Source: Loripinus fragilis (Eukaryota; Mollusca; Bivalvia; Lucinida; Lucinidae). Taken from it: a DNA stretch of 64,000 nucleotides. Both the position numbers and the translations under genes were made by a program. Positions within the stretch are counted from its first letter, which is position 1. Each line of letters starts with the position of its first letter. The stretch covers positions 32,088,120-32,152,119 of the forward strand of contig OZ026520.1 in NCBI GenBank assembly GCA_964019695.1, read 5' to 3'. Below, piece after piece: positions 34,578 through 45,403 of the stretch. The notes below the pieces were generated by a model, which saw only the letters and a list, made by a program, of their open reading frames with translations, searched no databases and was not told where the DNA came from.

Positions 34578-35289
34578 TAGGGGTGCAACGATACGCTAAA
34601 AAGTGTATTGCGATATATTGCAATATGGAAAACCCGTATTGCGATACATATTGCGATACACCTGGTATCTTTATTTCTGTCTATTACTGACCCTAGTTCA
34701 GTAATATAATAAAATTCAAGGGTCATGAAATTGGCATCTACTACACACTGTCATATTTCAGCTACTCCTTCTGTCCATCGGCTGCTTTTCAAGGAGAAAT
34801 GATCGAATTTGTGCCTTCCCTTTTAGAAGTTTGCAGATGATTGTAAGGTTTACAGATCTGTTCCGACCGCAGAGGATATTGATATACTTCAACAAGATAT
34901 AAACAATTTATGTCAATGGTCCAAAGATTGGCAAATGCTATTTAATGTGAAGAAATGTAAAGTTCTCCATATAGGACATAACAATGCATATTGTGATTAT
35001 ACAGTACACCAAACGAGGATTTACCATATTTCACGTTGGTTTCGGTGTCGCCACCCTGTGTCTCGCCCAGTCACGGTGGTTTCATGGTGACGGCCACTGT
35101 GAATTCCAGGTAAATCAACGAGACAGACAGCGTGACGAAGAACGTGGCGTAATTATTGATTTTGGGGAGATGGGATGTTTTATTGCGACACCGTGTCTGT
35201 TCGTGTCAGGGCGAGAAATACGGTGTCTGTACGTGTCAGAGCGAGAAATTTATGACTTTTTGTTTACCTTTGCCATTTCTGCGCATGGT

Positions 35290-35660
35290 AGCAAGGTACA
35301 GCTTACCACATATGCTCAAAAGCCTTCATAGGCTAGCGATCGCCATTATAATGGATTCGACTAATGAAGAATGGATGATGAAGAAATTGATGTTGAATTA
35401 ATAAAATTCATTAAGAAATGTCAAATAAAAAAAAGCGGAGGCTAGCGATCGCCATAATAATGGATTCGGCTAAACAAAGAAATTGATGTTCAATCAATTA
35501 AACTTCATCAAGTATATCGAATTTAATACAAAAGCGGACGCCATTTCTGCGCATGGTAGCAAGGTACTAAATGAAGAATGGATTACAAAGAAATTGGTGT
35601 TGAATTGAGTAAACTTCACAAGAAATATCAAATTTAAAAAAGAGGTTATGATTAAACCAG
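35290..35660 (+). repeat. Short tandem repeats (GGCTAGCGATCGCCAT units)
   Basis: GGCTAGCGATCGCCATnATA occurs at 35331 and 35440, each followed by ATGGATTCGnCTAA and AAAGAAATTGATGTT phrases; a third, partial unit is at about 35570-35640. TTCTGCGCATGGTAGCAAGG also repeats (35278, 35548). Function unknown. Confidence 0.7.
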
Positions 35661-36000
35661 CCTGCTGAGTTACTTATGCTCGCCCATAGCAAGTCTAGAT
35701 ATGATCATTTCCTTTAAATTGAAAACAAAGGCGCTCAGACTGCGTGGATGTGGACTACGTACAAAAAATATTTATCTTACCTTCAAACGATTTACTAATA
35801 GTCCATTTATAAAAGCCTTATCTTCTAACGCACCATTTGTATTTTTTCATACCATCTGATAGCCCCCCCATCCCCCAGCCAGAAGGTGACAATGAACCCC
35901 TCCCTTGTAGACACGAGCTCACAAATTGTCTGCTGCGCGAGCGTAAATAAAATATGATTGTCTACGTGACGAAGCGCACATATATGCGCACTGGTCATTC

Positions 36001-36372
36001 GCGGATCCAGAAAGAACGTTTTTTAGTTGATGACAGGAGAGAATTCAAATACCATCATTGGCGAAGCACCCATTAATTTACACAACGCACGTGCGTAATA
36101 AAAATAGTAACACTCAAGGGAGTTCACCCAATGTGGTAAAAGTGATTTTCCATACCCCAAGGAACTGCTCTTTAATTGTAGAAAATCATTGCTTGATACA
36201 ATAGTCTCCATTTGACGTGCGTAACTTTTTCAACGTTCTTGCGTTCTGGCTACGCCATTGACCATTGAAGCGGACCATCATCGAATGCTGACTTGGTAGA
36301 TTTGTGATGTTTCAGGGGATCCAGTATTGCTGATAGACTGAACCCTATATTTTGCGATTTTTCAAGGGATCC
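36001..36372. mobile_element. GGATCC-ended element copy E with CACGTG element inserted
   Basis: GCGGATCCAGAAAGAACG and TTTTTTAGTTGATGACAGG match copy D at 40603 (GTTTTTTAGTTGATGAGAGG). The middle is interrupted by 36080-36245, a copy of the ACGCACGTGCGTAATAAA element also seen at 26990. The right end has GGGATCCGG. Confidence 0.65.
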
Positions 36373-36944
36373 GGATATCCCCTCATGCTGGTGATTACAT
36401 AATTGGGTATACGTCTAAAACACGTACGTCAATAAAAAAAATAAGGCGAACTGATTGAGTGCATATGCCTCGCCTAGCCTGTGCTACTCCGCATGAAACA
36501 TAAACGTTTAGTAGACGTAGACATGCAATAGTTGGTGAGTTTCTTATTGCATGTGCATTGTGCCATCAACAAAAGCTCAGGCGAGTCTGCGCAAATGCGC
36601 AGTCTCGTAAGAGCATTAGTTCCTCACATTCAAAACATAACTATGCACGGCGTTTGCAACAAATGCCCAGTCGCTATAAGTACATTTAGTAGACGTTGGT
36701 GTTTTTATAGATTGTGCGAAGCGAGCGCAAGAGCAATCAAAATAGGCCGACCTGAAAAAAATGTTGGTTTGGCGTGCTCCTATCTACCCACTCAAAACAT
36801 GCCATACCCCAAAAAATCATTGCCTTTCTGAGAATCTTTATTTTCTTTTTTTCTTTTTCTCGAATTCTGTTAACAAACTCTTCTTTAAAATCAGTAAAAG
36901 CTGTTTTTTAATTGAAGAAAGGTTACTTAGATTGTTATTATACA

Positions 36945-37208
36945 AGTGCGGATCCAGAGGGGGGAACAGGGGGTCCGGACCCCCCCCTGGAAAATCACAA
37001 GTTATATGGGTTTCTATAGGGAATAAGCAATTTTACCCCCCCCCCCCCCCCTGGAACCTTGAAAAATGATAGTTTTCTTTGAAATTAACCATTTGACTTC
37101 TGTAGAATAAGCTGAGGACAAAAAAAAAAAAAAAACGTTGTCAGAGATTTTTTTGTCAGATTGACCTGGACCCCCCCACCTGACGAAAATTCCTGGATCC
37201 GCGCATGT
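36945..37208. mobile_element. GGATCC-ended element copy B
   Basis: Ends TGCGGATCCAGAGGGG and CTGGATCCGCGCAT are inverted; inside GGGGGTCCGGACCCCCCC and a C16 run (37036-37051). It lacks the P4 palindrome. Confidence 0.75.
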
Positions 37209-37943
37209 TATATGCATTCTTACCTTATACAGCATCCATTAGTTCATGTGTTTTGGGCGCTCAAAAGTACCATCTCATCGAGACGGTTCTTTTGAGTACC
37301 CAAAATACATGCTTTGGTCAGAAACTAAAAAACGCGAGATAATTTATCTTCGAAGTTTCCAAGACGAGTCTGTTCAGCTACAGGGAGCTGTGCGCCAAAA
37401 TTTTATATCCGTACAATTGCGCAAGTGCGCAGGCTCATCTGAGCCTTATCTGTTGCAACTGTGTTAGATTATGCGTTGTCCGATGTGGGGAGAGGGTAAG
37501 AGGGTTGGGGAAAGGCGGGGTAGTCGAGTAGAAGTTTATAAGTGGTTTTAATTGGTAAGATGCGTATTCAGTTTTTTTTATCTTCTGTTCAAGTGGTGGG
37601 TTTGTTTATAAGATTATAACGTCAGGTCTGCGAAAGCTCACGAGTTGCTTATAAATGCATGACCCCACCCCCTGTAACCTTGGAAAAAAAGTTCTCTTGA
37701 AGTACACCGTAAACTAAGTTAGACTAAAATACATATAAAAATGTCAGAACTTTTTTGTCAGTTGGGCCTTGACCCCCCCCCCCCCCTCCCTCTGCCGATA
37801 ATTCCAGGATCATCGGCTGCACGTCATGTCGTTGATGTTAGTGAACAAAGTTATCTTCTTACCTGATTAAATCCGTAATTTCGATTCACCGACGTTTTAA
37901 ATTTTCCACCAATATACAACGACCAAATTGTTTGTACCCTCCA

Positions 37944-38431
37944 ACACCGGATAGGCGGCAATCGAAAACGTTCTTAACAATTTATGAACGCCATCGGAGA
38001 CAGGGGATCTGGACCCCCCCCCCCCCCCCCCCCCCGGTTGAAAAAATTCAAAAATATAGGGTTTCCAAAGCAATACTGGTCCGGATCGCCTGAAAAATCA
38101 CAAAGCTACAAATGTACAAGTCCAGCATACAATGTTGGGCCACCATCGGCCCGCCAGCGAAACGCCATGTGGCGTTTCGCTGGCAGGTCGTTGGTGGCCC
38201 GCTTATTGTGGTATTTGGATCCTCTCTTCTCCCCTCATTAACTTAAAAAAAAAGTTGTCAAAGTTGGACCCCCCCTGGATCCGCGCATGAACGCCGGTAA
38301 AAAATCGCTAGAAACAGTGTTTTCGACTGCCATAGTCTGGCGACAAATTGCAACCTAAAACTCTGCCACTAACAATTTTTATCTACGTTCGTCGATAGTA
38401 TTAGCGTTTTAGATTGCCGCATATCCGATGT
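37944..38431. mobile_element. ~200-bp MITE copy 2, split by GGATCC element copy C
   Basis: Ends ACACCGGATAGGCGGCAATC and GATTGCCGCATATCCGATGT are inverted. The insert 37993-38287 (ends near ATCGGAGACAGGGG and CTGGATCCGCGC) is flanked by TGAACGCC on both sides (37985-37992, 38288-38295). So GGATCC elements make an 8-9-bp duplication. The insert carries a C22 run and a P4 palindrome (38134-38210). Confidence 0.85.
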
Positions 38432-40602
38432 GCCTCCGAGTTACTTGACGAGTCTGCTCGGAAGAATCGCCTAGGAGAGGCATGAGTGCTCACAACATGT
38501 AGAAATAAGTTTGGCATGACCTTTGATGTCAAAAGTTGAAACACTCTTTGCGGACATCAAAGCCGAAATCGCCCTTGTGTACGTGACAAAATGCAGTAAT
38601 TGAATGACGGGCAATGTCTTCTGCTGATTTCAGGAATTCCATAAAAGTGTCAAACAGTTTGGATCCAGATCAGGCACGACTTTTCATCGGACCTGATCTG
38701 GGTCCAACTTGTTTGCAAAGGCTATCAGCAGACGACACTTGTAATGCCTATTGGGTCCACACTGTTTGCCTAAATTAGTCATTATATGCAGCAGACGACT
38801 GGAGCAGATTACATTTTTTTTCGCTGGCGCTTTAAGGGACAGCGAAACCTGAACAAAGTTAAAATGATTTGACATCTTTACATGACTTTTAAAAATAAGT
38901 ATTCGACAGACGGGTGTTCACGTCACACAGCGCAGATGCACAGACTGAAATAAACTTCTGCTCTATTCTTGACCTTGAAGCAGGGCGTCTAAAATCTTTG
39001 ATGCACGTCGTCTCATAGAGGTCAACGTGTGTGAAGGGAAGGAAGTGACAAAAATATCTCTAGTCCCACTAGATAGCTGTGCATATACGTCCGAAGAATT
39101 AATAATCCAATCTGCGAAATATACATAAATCTTCCGAGCAAGTCTTCGGCCAGTACAGCAAATGACAACACAGCATGCTTATGCAGAGGAATTGGCTTAC
39201 AAAAAAGATTTCAGAATGTTAAACAATGAGCTTCGACGGTCCGCTGTCTTCATCATTGCAATATTTTCTTGGAGAAAGTACACGAAAAAAAGTAACCAGA
39301 CCTCCAGATAAGAATGCGTAAATGACATATAACTTGGTTTCTTAACAACAAACACTTGTCTTGGGTACTCAAAAGAACCGTCTCACCGTTCCGATGAGAC
39401 GGTTCTTGAGCACCCAAAACACATGTTTGAACTGGAATCACACTCAAAACATCCGCTAATATTATCTGCGTCGTGCAAAAAGCTCGAAACCTGCAGTGTT
39501 TCTGCAAGACCAGAATTTTTGGGGGTCATTGATGACCCCTTCTTTGAAAATTTGGGGGTCATTGGCAAATTTAGAGGGTCAGAACTTTTTTAATGTATAA
39601 TTACTTTTTGTCTGAGCATGCGTCAATATTAAAGGTATTTGAAGAATGTCCCCTATCGTAAGATAAAAGTTCTCGAAATTTGGTGCATGTTTTACTATCA
39701 ATAGGCTTGTGATCGACGGCTTTTGTTACATTTTCTGTTTCATGTGAATTATTCAATGTTGTGTTGCTTGTAAAGCCCTATCCTCTAGAGAAAAAGAATT
39801 AAAAGTGTCTGCTCACCAATTTCATTACGGGGCAGCCATTGTTGTTTAACAGTTGAGCGCTTTACCCATGCGCAGTCGGCCTGTCTAAAAATAGACGTGA
39901 TGCATTGGTTTCATTTCTTTTAAAATCGTTGTCTTATATATTTTGGTGTATTGGAGCAAAGAAAACTTTCTTTTCTAGACTACTTTTTTTAAATTAATGC
40001 TTCGTAATGCCCCAAAATAGCAACGAGAGTGAAACAAGCCAAAATTATTTGGAACGAAACCCCATCTGTGCGAATCGTAAATGACTTTTGACATGCGCAG
40101 TCGTCGTTTTTGAAATAAATCAGATACGTCATGGAAATACCCAGCAAAGATATTTTTGCGCAGGTCTATTTTCAACAGGAAGACTATTTATAGAAGCCTT
40201 ATCATCGAGGTAAATTGAAGTCCTCAGATCTCGGCACATAAATAAGATGGAGTTTCGTCCTAGCTGCTGTTTTTGTGTGCGTCACGAAAAACGCACAGAT
40301 AAACTGTCAGTGCGTCAGCAGTCAATTTATTGCGTCAAAAACGCAAGAAACGCACTCTCGCGGAAACACTGAACCTGGCAGCTTCCCGTTTCACGTGCAG
40401 ATGTCAACATATACATTATGTACATGAGAGGTACATCACATGTCAGTGGATCTCCAGTGTTGTTGTTTTTCTGTTGGTGGTATTCGTTACTAGAATCGCA
40501 TTGGATATGCGGTTCTAACGAGTTCTCAAACTATGGTTATGTTAGTGTAGATATACGTAAGAAAAGAAAAGTATGGTTTAAATATCGTGACATGAACTGC
40601 TC
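38432..40602. other. Stretch inside the 7.5-kb element: two palindromes, no gene
   Basis: Contains P2 (38648-38724) and a P1 hairpin with a widened loop (39354-39424). Other DNA shows no coding exon or repeat I can name. Confidence 0.65.
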
Positions 40603-40881
40603 ATGCACGGATCCAGAACGTTTTGTCCGAGGGGGTCCAACTTTGACAAAGGTTTTTTAGTTGATGAGAGGATCAAAATACCACTATCAGCGGGCCATCA
40701 TCGGCCCGCCAGCGAAACGCCATTTAATGCCGTTTCACTGGCGGGCCGATGAGTGCACAAAATTAAATGCTGGCTTGATAGATTTGAGATTTTTCAGGGA
40801 ATCCGGACCAGCATTGCTAAGAAACCCTATATTTTTCAGAGGGGGTCCGGACCCCCTGCCCCCCCTCTGGTTCCGCCCATG
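40603..40881. mobile_element. GGATCC-ended element copy D with P4 palindrome
   Basis: Ends CACGGATCCAGAACG and CTCTGGTTCCGCCCAT. The P4 palindrome GCCCGCCAGCGAAACGCCAT / CACTGGCGGGCCGATG lies at 40690-40752. GGGGGTCCGGACCCCC near the right end. Confidence 0.75.
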
Positions 40882-42473
40882 CTGCTTCATGTAATTTGTG
40901 GTAGCTACAGGATAATTTTGCATGTTTTTTTTGTGGCCTGTCGAATCTGTAAATTAACTTAAGGAACACTATCAGAGTAACAAATTATAATCAGGACCAT
41001 TACTGAGTAGCTAAGGCTCTGCCAAGCGTGCGCAAATGCGCACACGTCTGAGCTTTTGCAGAAGCAACAACAACAACGTCGATTTCGTGTCTGTGTCTTC
41101 AAAATGTTTTGAATGCGTTTTGCTCTATACAGCGAGACTGGGCAGACTCGTTTGGGCTTTGTTTTGCTCGCACTAAGTGCAATGAAGACCAAGTCAACGT
41201 CTTCTAAATGCACTTATGTTTTGAATGGGAATAGCAAAAGCACTGGCGAGGCTGCTAAAATGGACAGACTCGCTAGAGCTTTTCCTGCTCGAACATGCAA
41301 TGAAAACCAACATCGATTGTTCACGGTAGGGAAATTGTTTAATTAATTGTCTCCCAATGTTTATCAAATGAGACTATTAAAATGAGTTAGTCCGTTGGTG
41401 AAATGAGGGGTACTGTAACTTAATGAGCGCAACCCACCACGCCCCCCCCTTACAGGTTTAGTACGATCTTTTTGAAACTTCACAGATGTTTTGTCCATGG
41501 ACTGAGAATGTGCATTTGGTTTGGTCCATTATCGTCAAATTATTTTTTCACTTTTTTCAACTTGTGAACTTTTAACTTCTGCCAATCTCGGATACAAAGT
41601 GTAGTTATTTGTGAGCGTAACTCCTCTTCAATTTTATTCCGGTCTTTAGGAAACTTCGCAGATGTTTTGTATATGGTCTTAAACGTGCATCGTGCATGTG
41701 GTTTGGGCATGATCCACACTAGACCTTTCACTTCTCGCACAAGCGAAGTACATAGGGAAAAGAAATATTAAAAAAGATATTAGGTATCTAGTCTAATTTG
41801 ATAGTCCGGCATGACAGAAATGCTTTAAATCTTAACTTGATTTCAAAGCGAGGAGTCTTGCATCAAATAGCGTTTCATCTGGGTCAACATTGTTTGCTAA
41901 ACAGAGGGGTTAGAATTGCCTCTGCAATGCGTCGCTAACGAGTTTCCTCAAAATATGGTTGCGTTATGTTGAGAAGAAAAAGACAACTTATAACTTCGAA
42001 ATAAAAGTAAAGTTTATTGTAGAACCTCAATTCATAATCGGTGCTCAAAATGATCGCATGTCAAAGGTAAAAAGCTGGCGAAATGCGATGTGAATTTTGT
42101 CACGTACGCTTCTGTTTCACGTGCAGGTGTCGGCATACTTCATGGGGAGAAAATCTGGACAAATAGCGCAGATTTTCAACGCTTTTCTAGTATAACTAGC
42201 ACATTACCGTGAAAAGCCTGCGCTATGCTACTGATCGTTTTCGACAGTTTAAATGGGTCCTCACCTGTTAAGCGCGAGTGTAATGTTTATATAACAGTAC
42301 AATAAAATACACGCTGCGACACCGTGGCTATTATCGGAGCCACCGTGAAACGGTCACCAGTCTCGTTCTGTCGGTGGATGTCAACGTGTCGTCACCATGG
42401 CGACACCGTGCGTCACTCTAGGTCACCTCCACTGTGACTAGTGGCGAATGGTAATTACTCGTTTGGTGTACGG
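40882..42473. other. Right part of the 7.5-kb element, no gene seen
   Basis: Holds a GTGCGCAAATGCGCAC palindrome (about 41028-41043) like that at 36590, a P3 half-copy (about 41860-41905), and at 42310-42470 the CACCGTG/GTCACC-rich subterminal zone matching 35040-35240. No protein-like ORF. Confidence 0.6.
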
Positions 42474-42477
42474 TAGT

Positions 42478-43135
42478 ATGAATGGTGAAATTTTACAATC
42501 TGTAACAAAAGAGACTGACTTGGGTATTATTGTGTCAAATGACTTGAAACCTTCAAAACAATGTGTTAGCGCAGTTAAGAAAGCCAATATGACATTAGGA
42601 ATGATTAAACGCCATATAGTATCAAGGGATAAAAACACCATTGTCAGACTTTACAAAAGCCTTGTGAGACCAAAGTTAGAATATTGTATACAAGCATGGA
42701 ATCCGTCATTAATCAAAAAATATAGAACTACTTGAGCAAGTTCAACACAGAGCAACCAAGTTGATTCCTGAAATATCTCACTTGCCATATCATGATAGAC
42801 TTAAGTATTTAAATCTCACCACCCTAGAGCTCAGAAGACATCGTGGAGACCTTATTGAAACATTCAAAATACTTAAAGGATTAGAAGGCATTCCCTTGAA
42901 TAGCCTTTTTGAACTAAATACTTCTGTCACTAGAGGAAATTCTCTCAAGTTGAATAAACAAAGATCAAGATTGAACATCAGATATAATAATTTCAGACAA
43001 CGTGTGATCAATGCATGGAATCGACTTCCAGAGCGAGTAATATCATCCACAACTGTGAACGGATTCAAAAACAACCTAGATAGACATTTTCAAGAATTAC
43101 ATGGGGTTTCTATGACTCGGTCGCTTAACCCCTAG
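42478..43135 (+). pseudogene. CR1-like reverse transcriptase C-terminus
   Basis: Two frames, 42478-42735 and 42744-43135, together cover the post-catalytic region: TDLGIIVSNDLKPSKQC, RLYKSLVRPKLEYCIQAWNP, a HDRLKYLNLTTLELRRHRGD block and NAWNRLPERVI. These are diagnostic of CR1/Jockey-superfamily LINEs. A one-base indel separates the frames. Confidence 0.9.
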
Positions 43136-44317
43136 GCTGCACTTTAGGGTGTGGCCAACAGGTATAACAGGTATAACAGATATTTCACTACATTGTCTGT
43201 CCGCCATCTTTTTTGAAACCGAAAGTAGCTGTTTCCTGTTGGTCTAATTTGTGACACGAACAGATATTTTCACGTTTTAACAATAAGCGTCGGTATTTGA
43301 AATGGGGAAATAACTTGAAGGGGTTGATAGAAAATGTGTAAACTATCCATAAACAATATGTTATGGCTCGCATTGATGTCTGTCACGCAGAATAAACATC
43401 TTTCAATGCTTGAAAGTCGGCGATATGCTGTTAGACACAGTCAACGTTTGTGTAGTTCGTGTCAGAAATTATACCACAGCGTCTTTTTTCCTTTATTTTT
43501 AACGCTTCCGGTTTTGAAAACGACCCGATTTTTAGGCAATTTCAAAGCCAATAAAGGATATTTTCTTGCAAATTTTAGATGAAAACTGGCTTGATGACAC
43601 ATAGGGAAGGCTTCTGTACCGGTACGGCCAAAAGTGTATCTCAATACGATATTTATGTAGAGTGAATTGCGGTTTACCGGTATATCGTTGCACCCCTAGC
43701 TGATTCCATAGTTTAATATGTCAGAACTAACAAAATGACCTGTGAGAAGTGCAGCCAAGGCTCGGGTCATAAATTCTGAATTTCACAAAGACAACAACCA
43801 AGAAACAAAAACAAATATTTATTATCACAGATCAAAATGATCGATTAATTCAATATATAAAATTCAGAGTAACTTTTTCATAATTGTATTTGCATGTTAG
43901 ACATAATTTTAAGTAGTCTTTATGGTTGGAGTGTCACCTGAAAAGAGGGTTTAGGATAGGTGAGAATCCACCACTGGTCGAATCAGAAAGCCCAACTTCT
44001 GTGACTTTAAATTCTGCAAATAACAAACTAATCTAAAGTCGCAGTTCTGTGACAAGTCTTGTCCAAGGACACAACATTAGTAAAACAACAGCCTCCATTC
44101 CTTCTGCCAGCCATGGCTTTTGCCAAATTATTTTATTTTGACATCCTCAATGTGGTTGATTTTTCTCGAACGAAATGTAAAATCACACCCATCTGCATCA
44201 GCGCTGATCATGTGAAAAAAAGAAACATTGATCTGATAGAGAGAAGAATGAAGCGACAGCGAAGTCTCAAACTGCGATGGTCATGTATGCAAAGGTGGAC
44301 TTGCAGAAAATGGACGG

Positions 44318-44611
44318 TCCGTGGAAACACCCCAAACCACCCCAAAACACCCCAAACCACCTCTAAACCACCCCAAACCACATCTAAACCACACCAAACC
44401 ACTTTCTTAACACTCAGCATATGTTTTTGTGATAGTATCAATAATTGAAGAAGAAATTTAAAAGCATTTTTATTACGTAGACCTTCCATGTTAGCCCCAA
44501 ACCACCACCAAAACACCCCAAACCACCTCCAAACCACCCCAAACCACCTCAGACCAGTCTCCCTGGATGCAAACAAGCCCATTCACACACACCCTCCCCC
44601 TCTCTCTTTCC

Positions 44612-44689
<78 letters not shown>

Positions 44690-45156
44690 AATCAAAGAAA
44701 TATGAGTCGACTTGCATCCAGAAATAACAAAAAATGTGACTTTTATGACGACTGTGGCACCTGGGACCACTCAAAGGGAAATACCTGTGGTGGTGGTTTG
44801 GGGCTAACATGGCAGGTCAACATAATAAATATGCTTTAAAATTTCTTCTTCATTTATTGATACTATCACAAAAACATATTCTGAGTGTTAAGAAAGTGGT
44901 TTGGGATGGTTTAGATGTGGTTTGGGGTGGTTTGGAGGTGGTTTGGGGTGGTTTGGTGGTGGTTTGGGGCTAGCATGGCAGATCAACGTAATAAAAATGC
45001 TTTTTAAATTTCTTCTTCAATTATTGATACTATCACAAAAACATATTCTGAGTGTTCAGAAAGTGGTTTGGGATAGTTTAGATGTGGTTTGGGGTGGTTT
45101 GGAGGTGGTTTGGGGTGGTTTGGGGTGTTTTGGGGTGGTTTGGGGTGTTTCCGCGG
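44318..45156. repeat. Foldback of GGTTTGGGGTGG arrays around a (CT)n core
   Basis: The left arm begins TCCGTGGAAACACCCCAAAC and the right arm ends GTTTGGGGTGTTTCCGCGGA. A ~160-bp unit (TTTCTTCTTCAATTATTGAT, ATCACAAAAACATATTCTGAG, then GGTTTGGGGTGGTTTGGAGG arrays) occurs once inverted on the left and twice direct on the right. A CT microsatellite (about 44605-44686) fills the centre. The G-rich strand has strong G-quadruplex potential. It lies 250-1,090 bp inside intron 1. Confidence 0.88.
44605..44686 (+). repeat. (CT)n microsatellite, ~82 bp
   Basis: Pure CT/TC tract inside the G-rich foldback. It gives spurious Ser-Leu and Arg-Glu reading frames on the two strands, which are not genes. Confidence 0.95.
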
Positions 45157-45403
45157 ACCCGAAAATGGACATAGGCCAAGGATACCAATTACATTAATTG
45201 TAGTGCTGAGAAGGATGCAGTCATTTGTCAGTATGCAGGACGGGAAGAGGAAAATGTTGATGGAAATTATGCATGCAGACAATGCAGTTTCCCCGGCAAA
45301 GTTTGCAAGCGATCGGAGTGCGTGACACCAAGCATCTCCGCAATGGCAAACATCTCAATGAGCGCGAATGGGTGTAGGTCACTTTCGAAGAGACTTTCTA
45401 TAC

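Larger units (their letters stand above)
35002..42473. mobile_element. 7.5-kb element with CAGTACACCAAACGAG ends at a TA target
   Basis: Left end CAGTACACCAAACGAG and right end CTCGTTTGGTGTACGG are inverted (one mismatch), with TA on both sides (35000-35001, 42474-42475). Subterminal CGGTGTCGCCA/GTGACG motifs recur near both ends. Removing 35002-42473 plus one TA rejoins the CR1 reading frame exactly (TAT-AGT-ATG). No transposase recognised inside; the interior is GGATCC elements, hairpins and a MITE. The class is uncertain: CAGT ends plus TA suggest Tc1/mariner-like mobilisation. Confidence 0.88.
34828..43180 (+). mobile_element. 5'-truncated CR1-type LINE, split by a 7.5-kb insertion
   Basis: Left part 34828-35001 encodes KFADDCKVYRSVPTAEDID through KVLHIGHNNAYCDY (reverse transcriptase catalytic ADD and following region). 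Right part 42476-43135 continues MNGEILQSVTKETDLGIIV through WNRLPERVISSTTVNGF, the usual CR1 C-terminal thumb region, with a one-base insertion after KKYRTT (A run near 42720). The 3' end carries TATAACAGG repeats (43159-43180), typical of CR1-like 3' ends. Dead copy. Confidence 0.9.
34578..43698. mobile_element. hAT-type element, 16-bp TIRs, GCTGATTC duplication, with nested inserts
   Basis: TAGGGGTGCAACGATA (34578-34593) is perfectly inverted at 43683-43698. GCTGATTC flanks both sides (34570-34577, 43699-43706), an exact 8-bp duplication as for hAT transposons. The TIR matches the common hAT CAGGGGTGCAACGATA type. Without the CR1 insert (34828-~43180) the hAT unit is only about 0.77 kb, so it is non-autonomous. 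No transposase seen. Confidence 0.93.
22780..45403 (-). other. Intron 1 (22.6 kb): nested transposons
   Basis: The link between exons 1 and 2 is inferred from phase and family alignment. Contents: PIF/Harbinger-like MITEs, a ~200-bp MITE split by two large insertions (24466-32503), a hAT-like unit with CR1 and a further 7.5-kb element (34578-43698), and a G-rich foldback (44318-45156). I found no conserved ORF other than the CR1 reverse transcriptase remnants. Confidence 0.65.

Noticed and set aside
42310..42470. CACCGTG/GTCACC repeats as hormone-type regulatory sites
   Set aside because: They mirror motifs at the other end of the 7.5-kb element (35040-35240), so they are better read as subterminal repeats.
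44488..44839. Frames coding Ser-Leu or Arg-Glu runs
   Set aside because: Products of the CT microsatellite, not genes.
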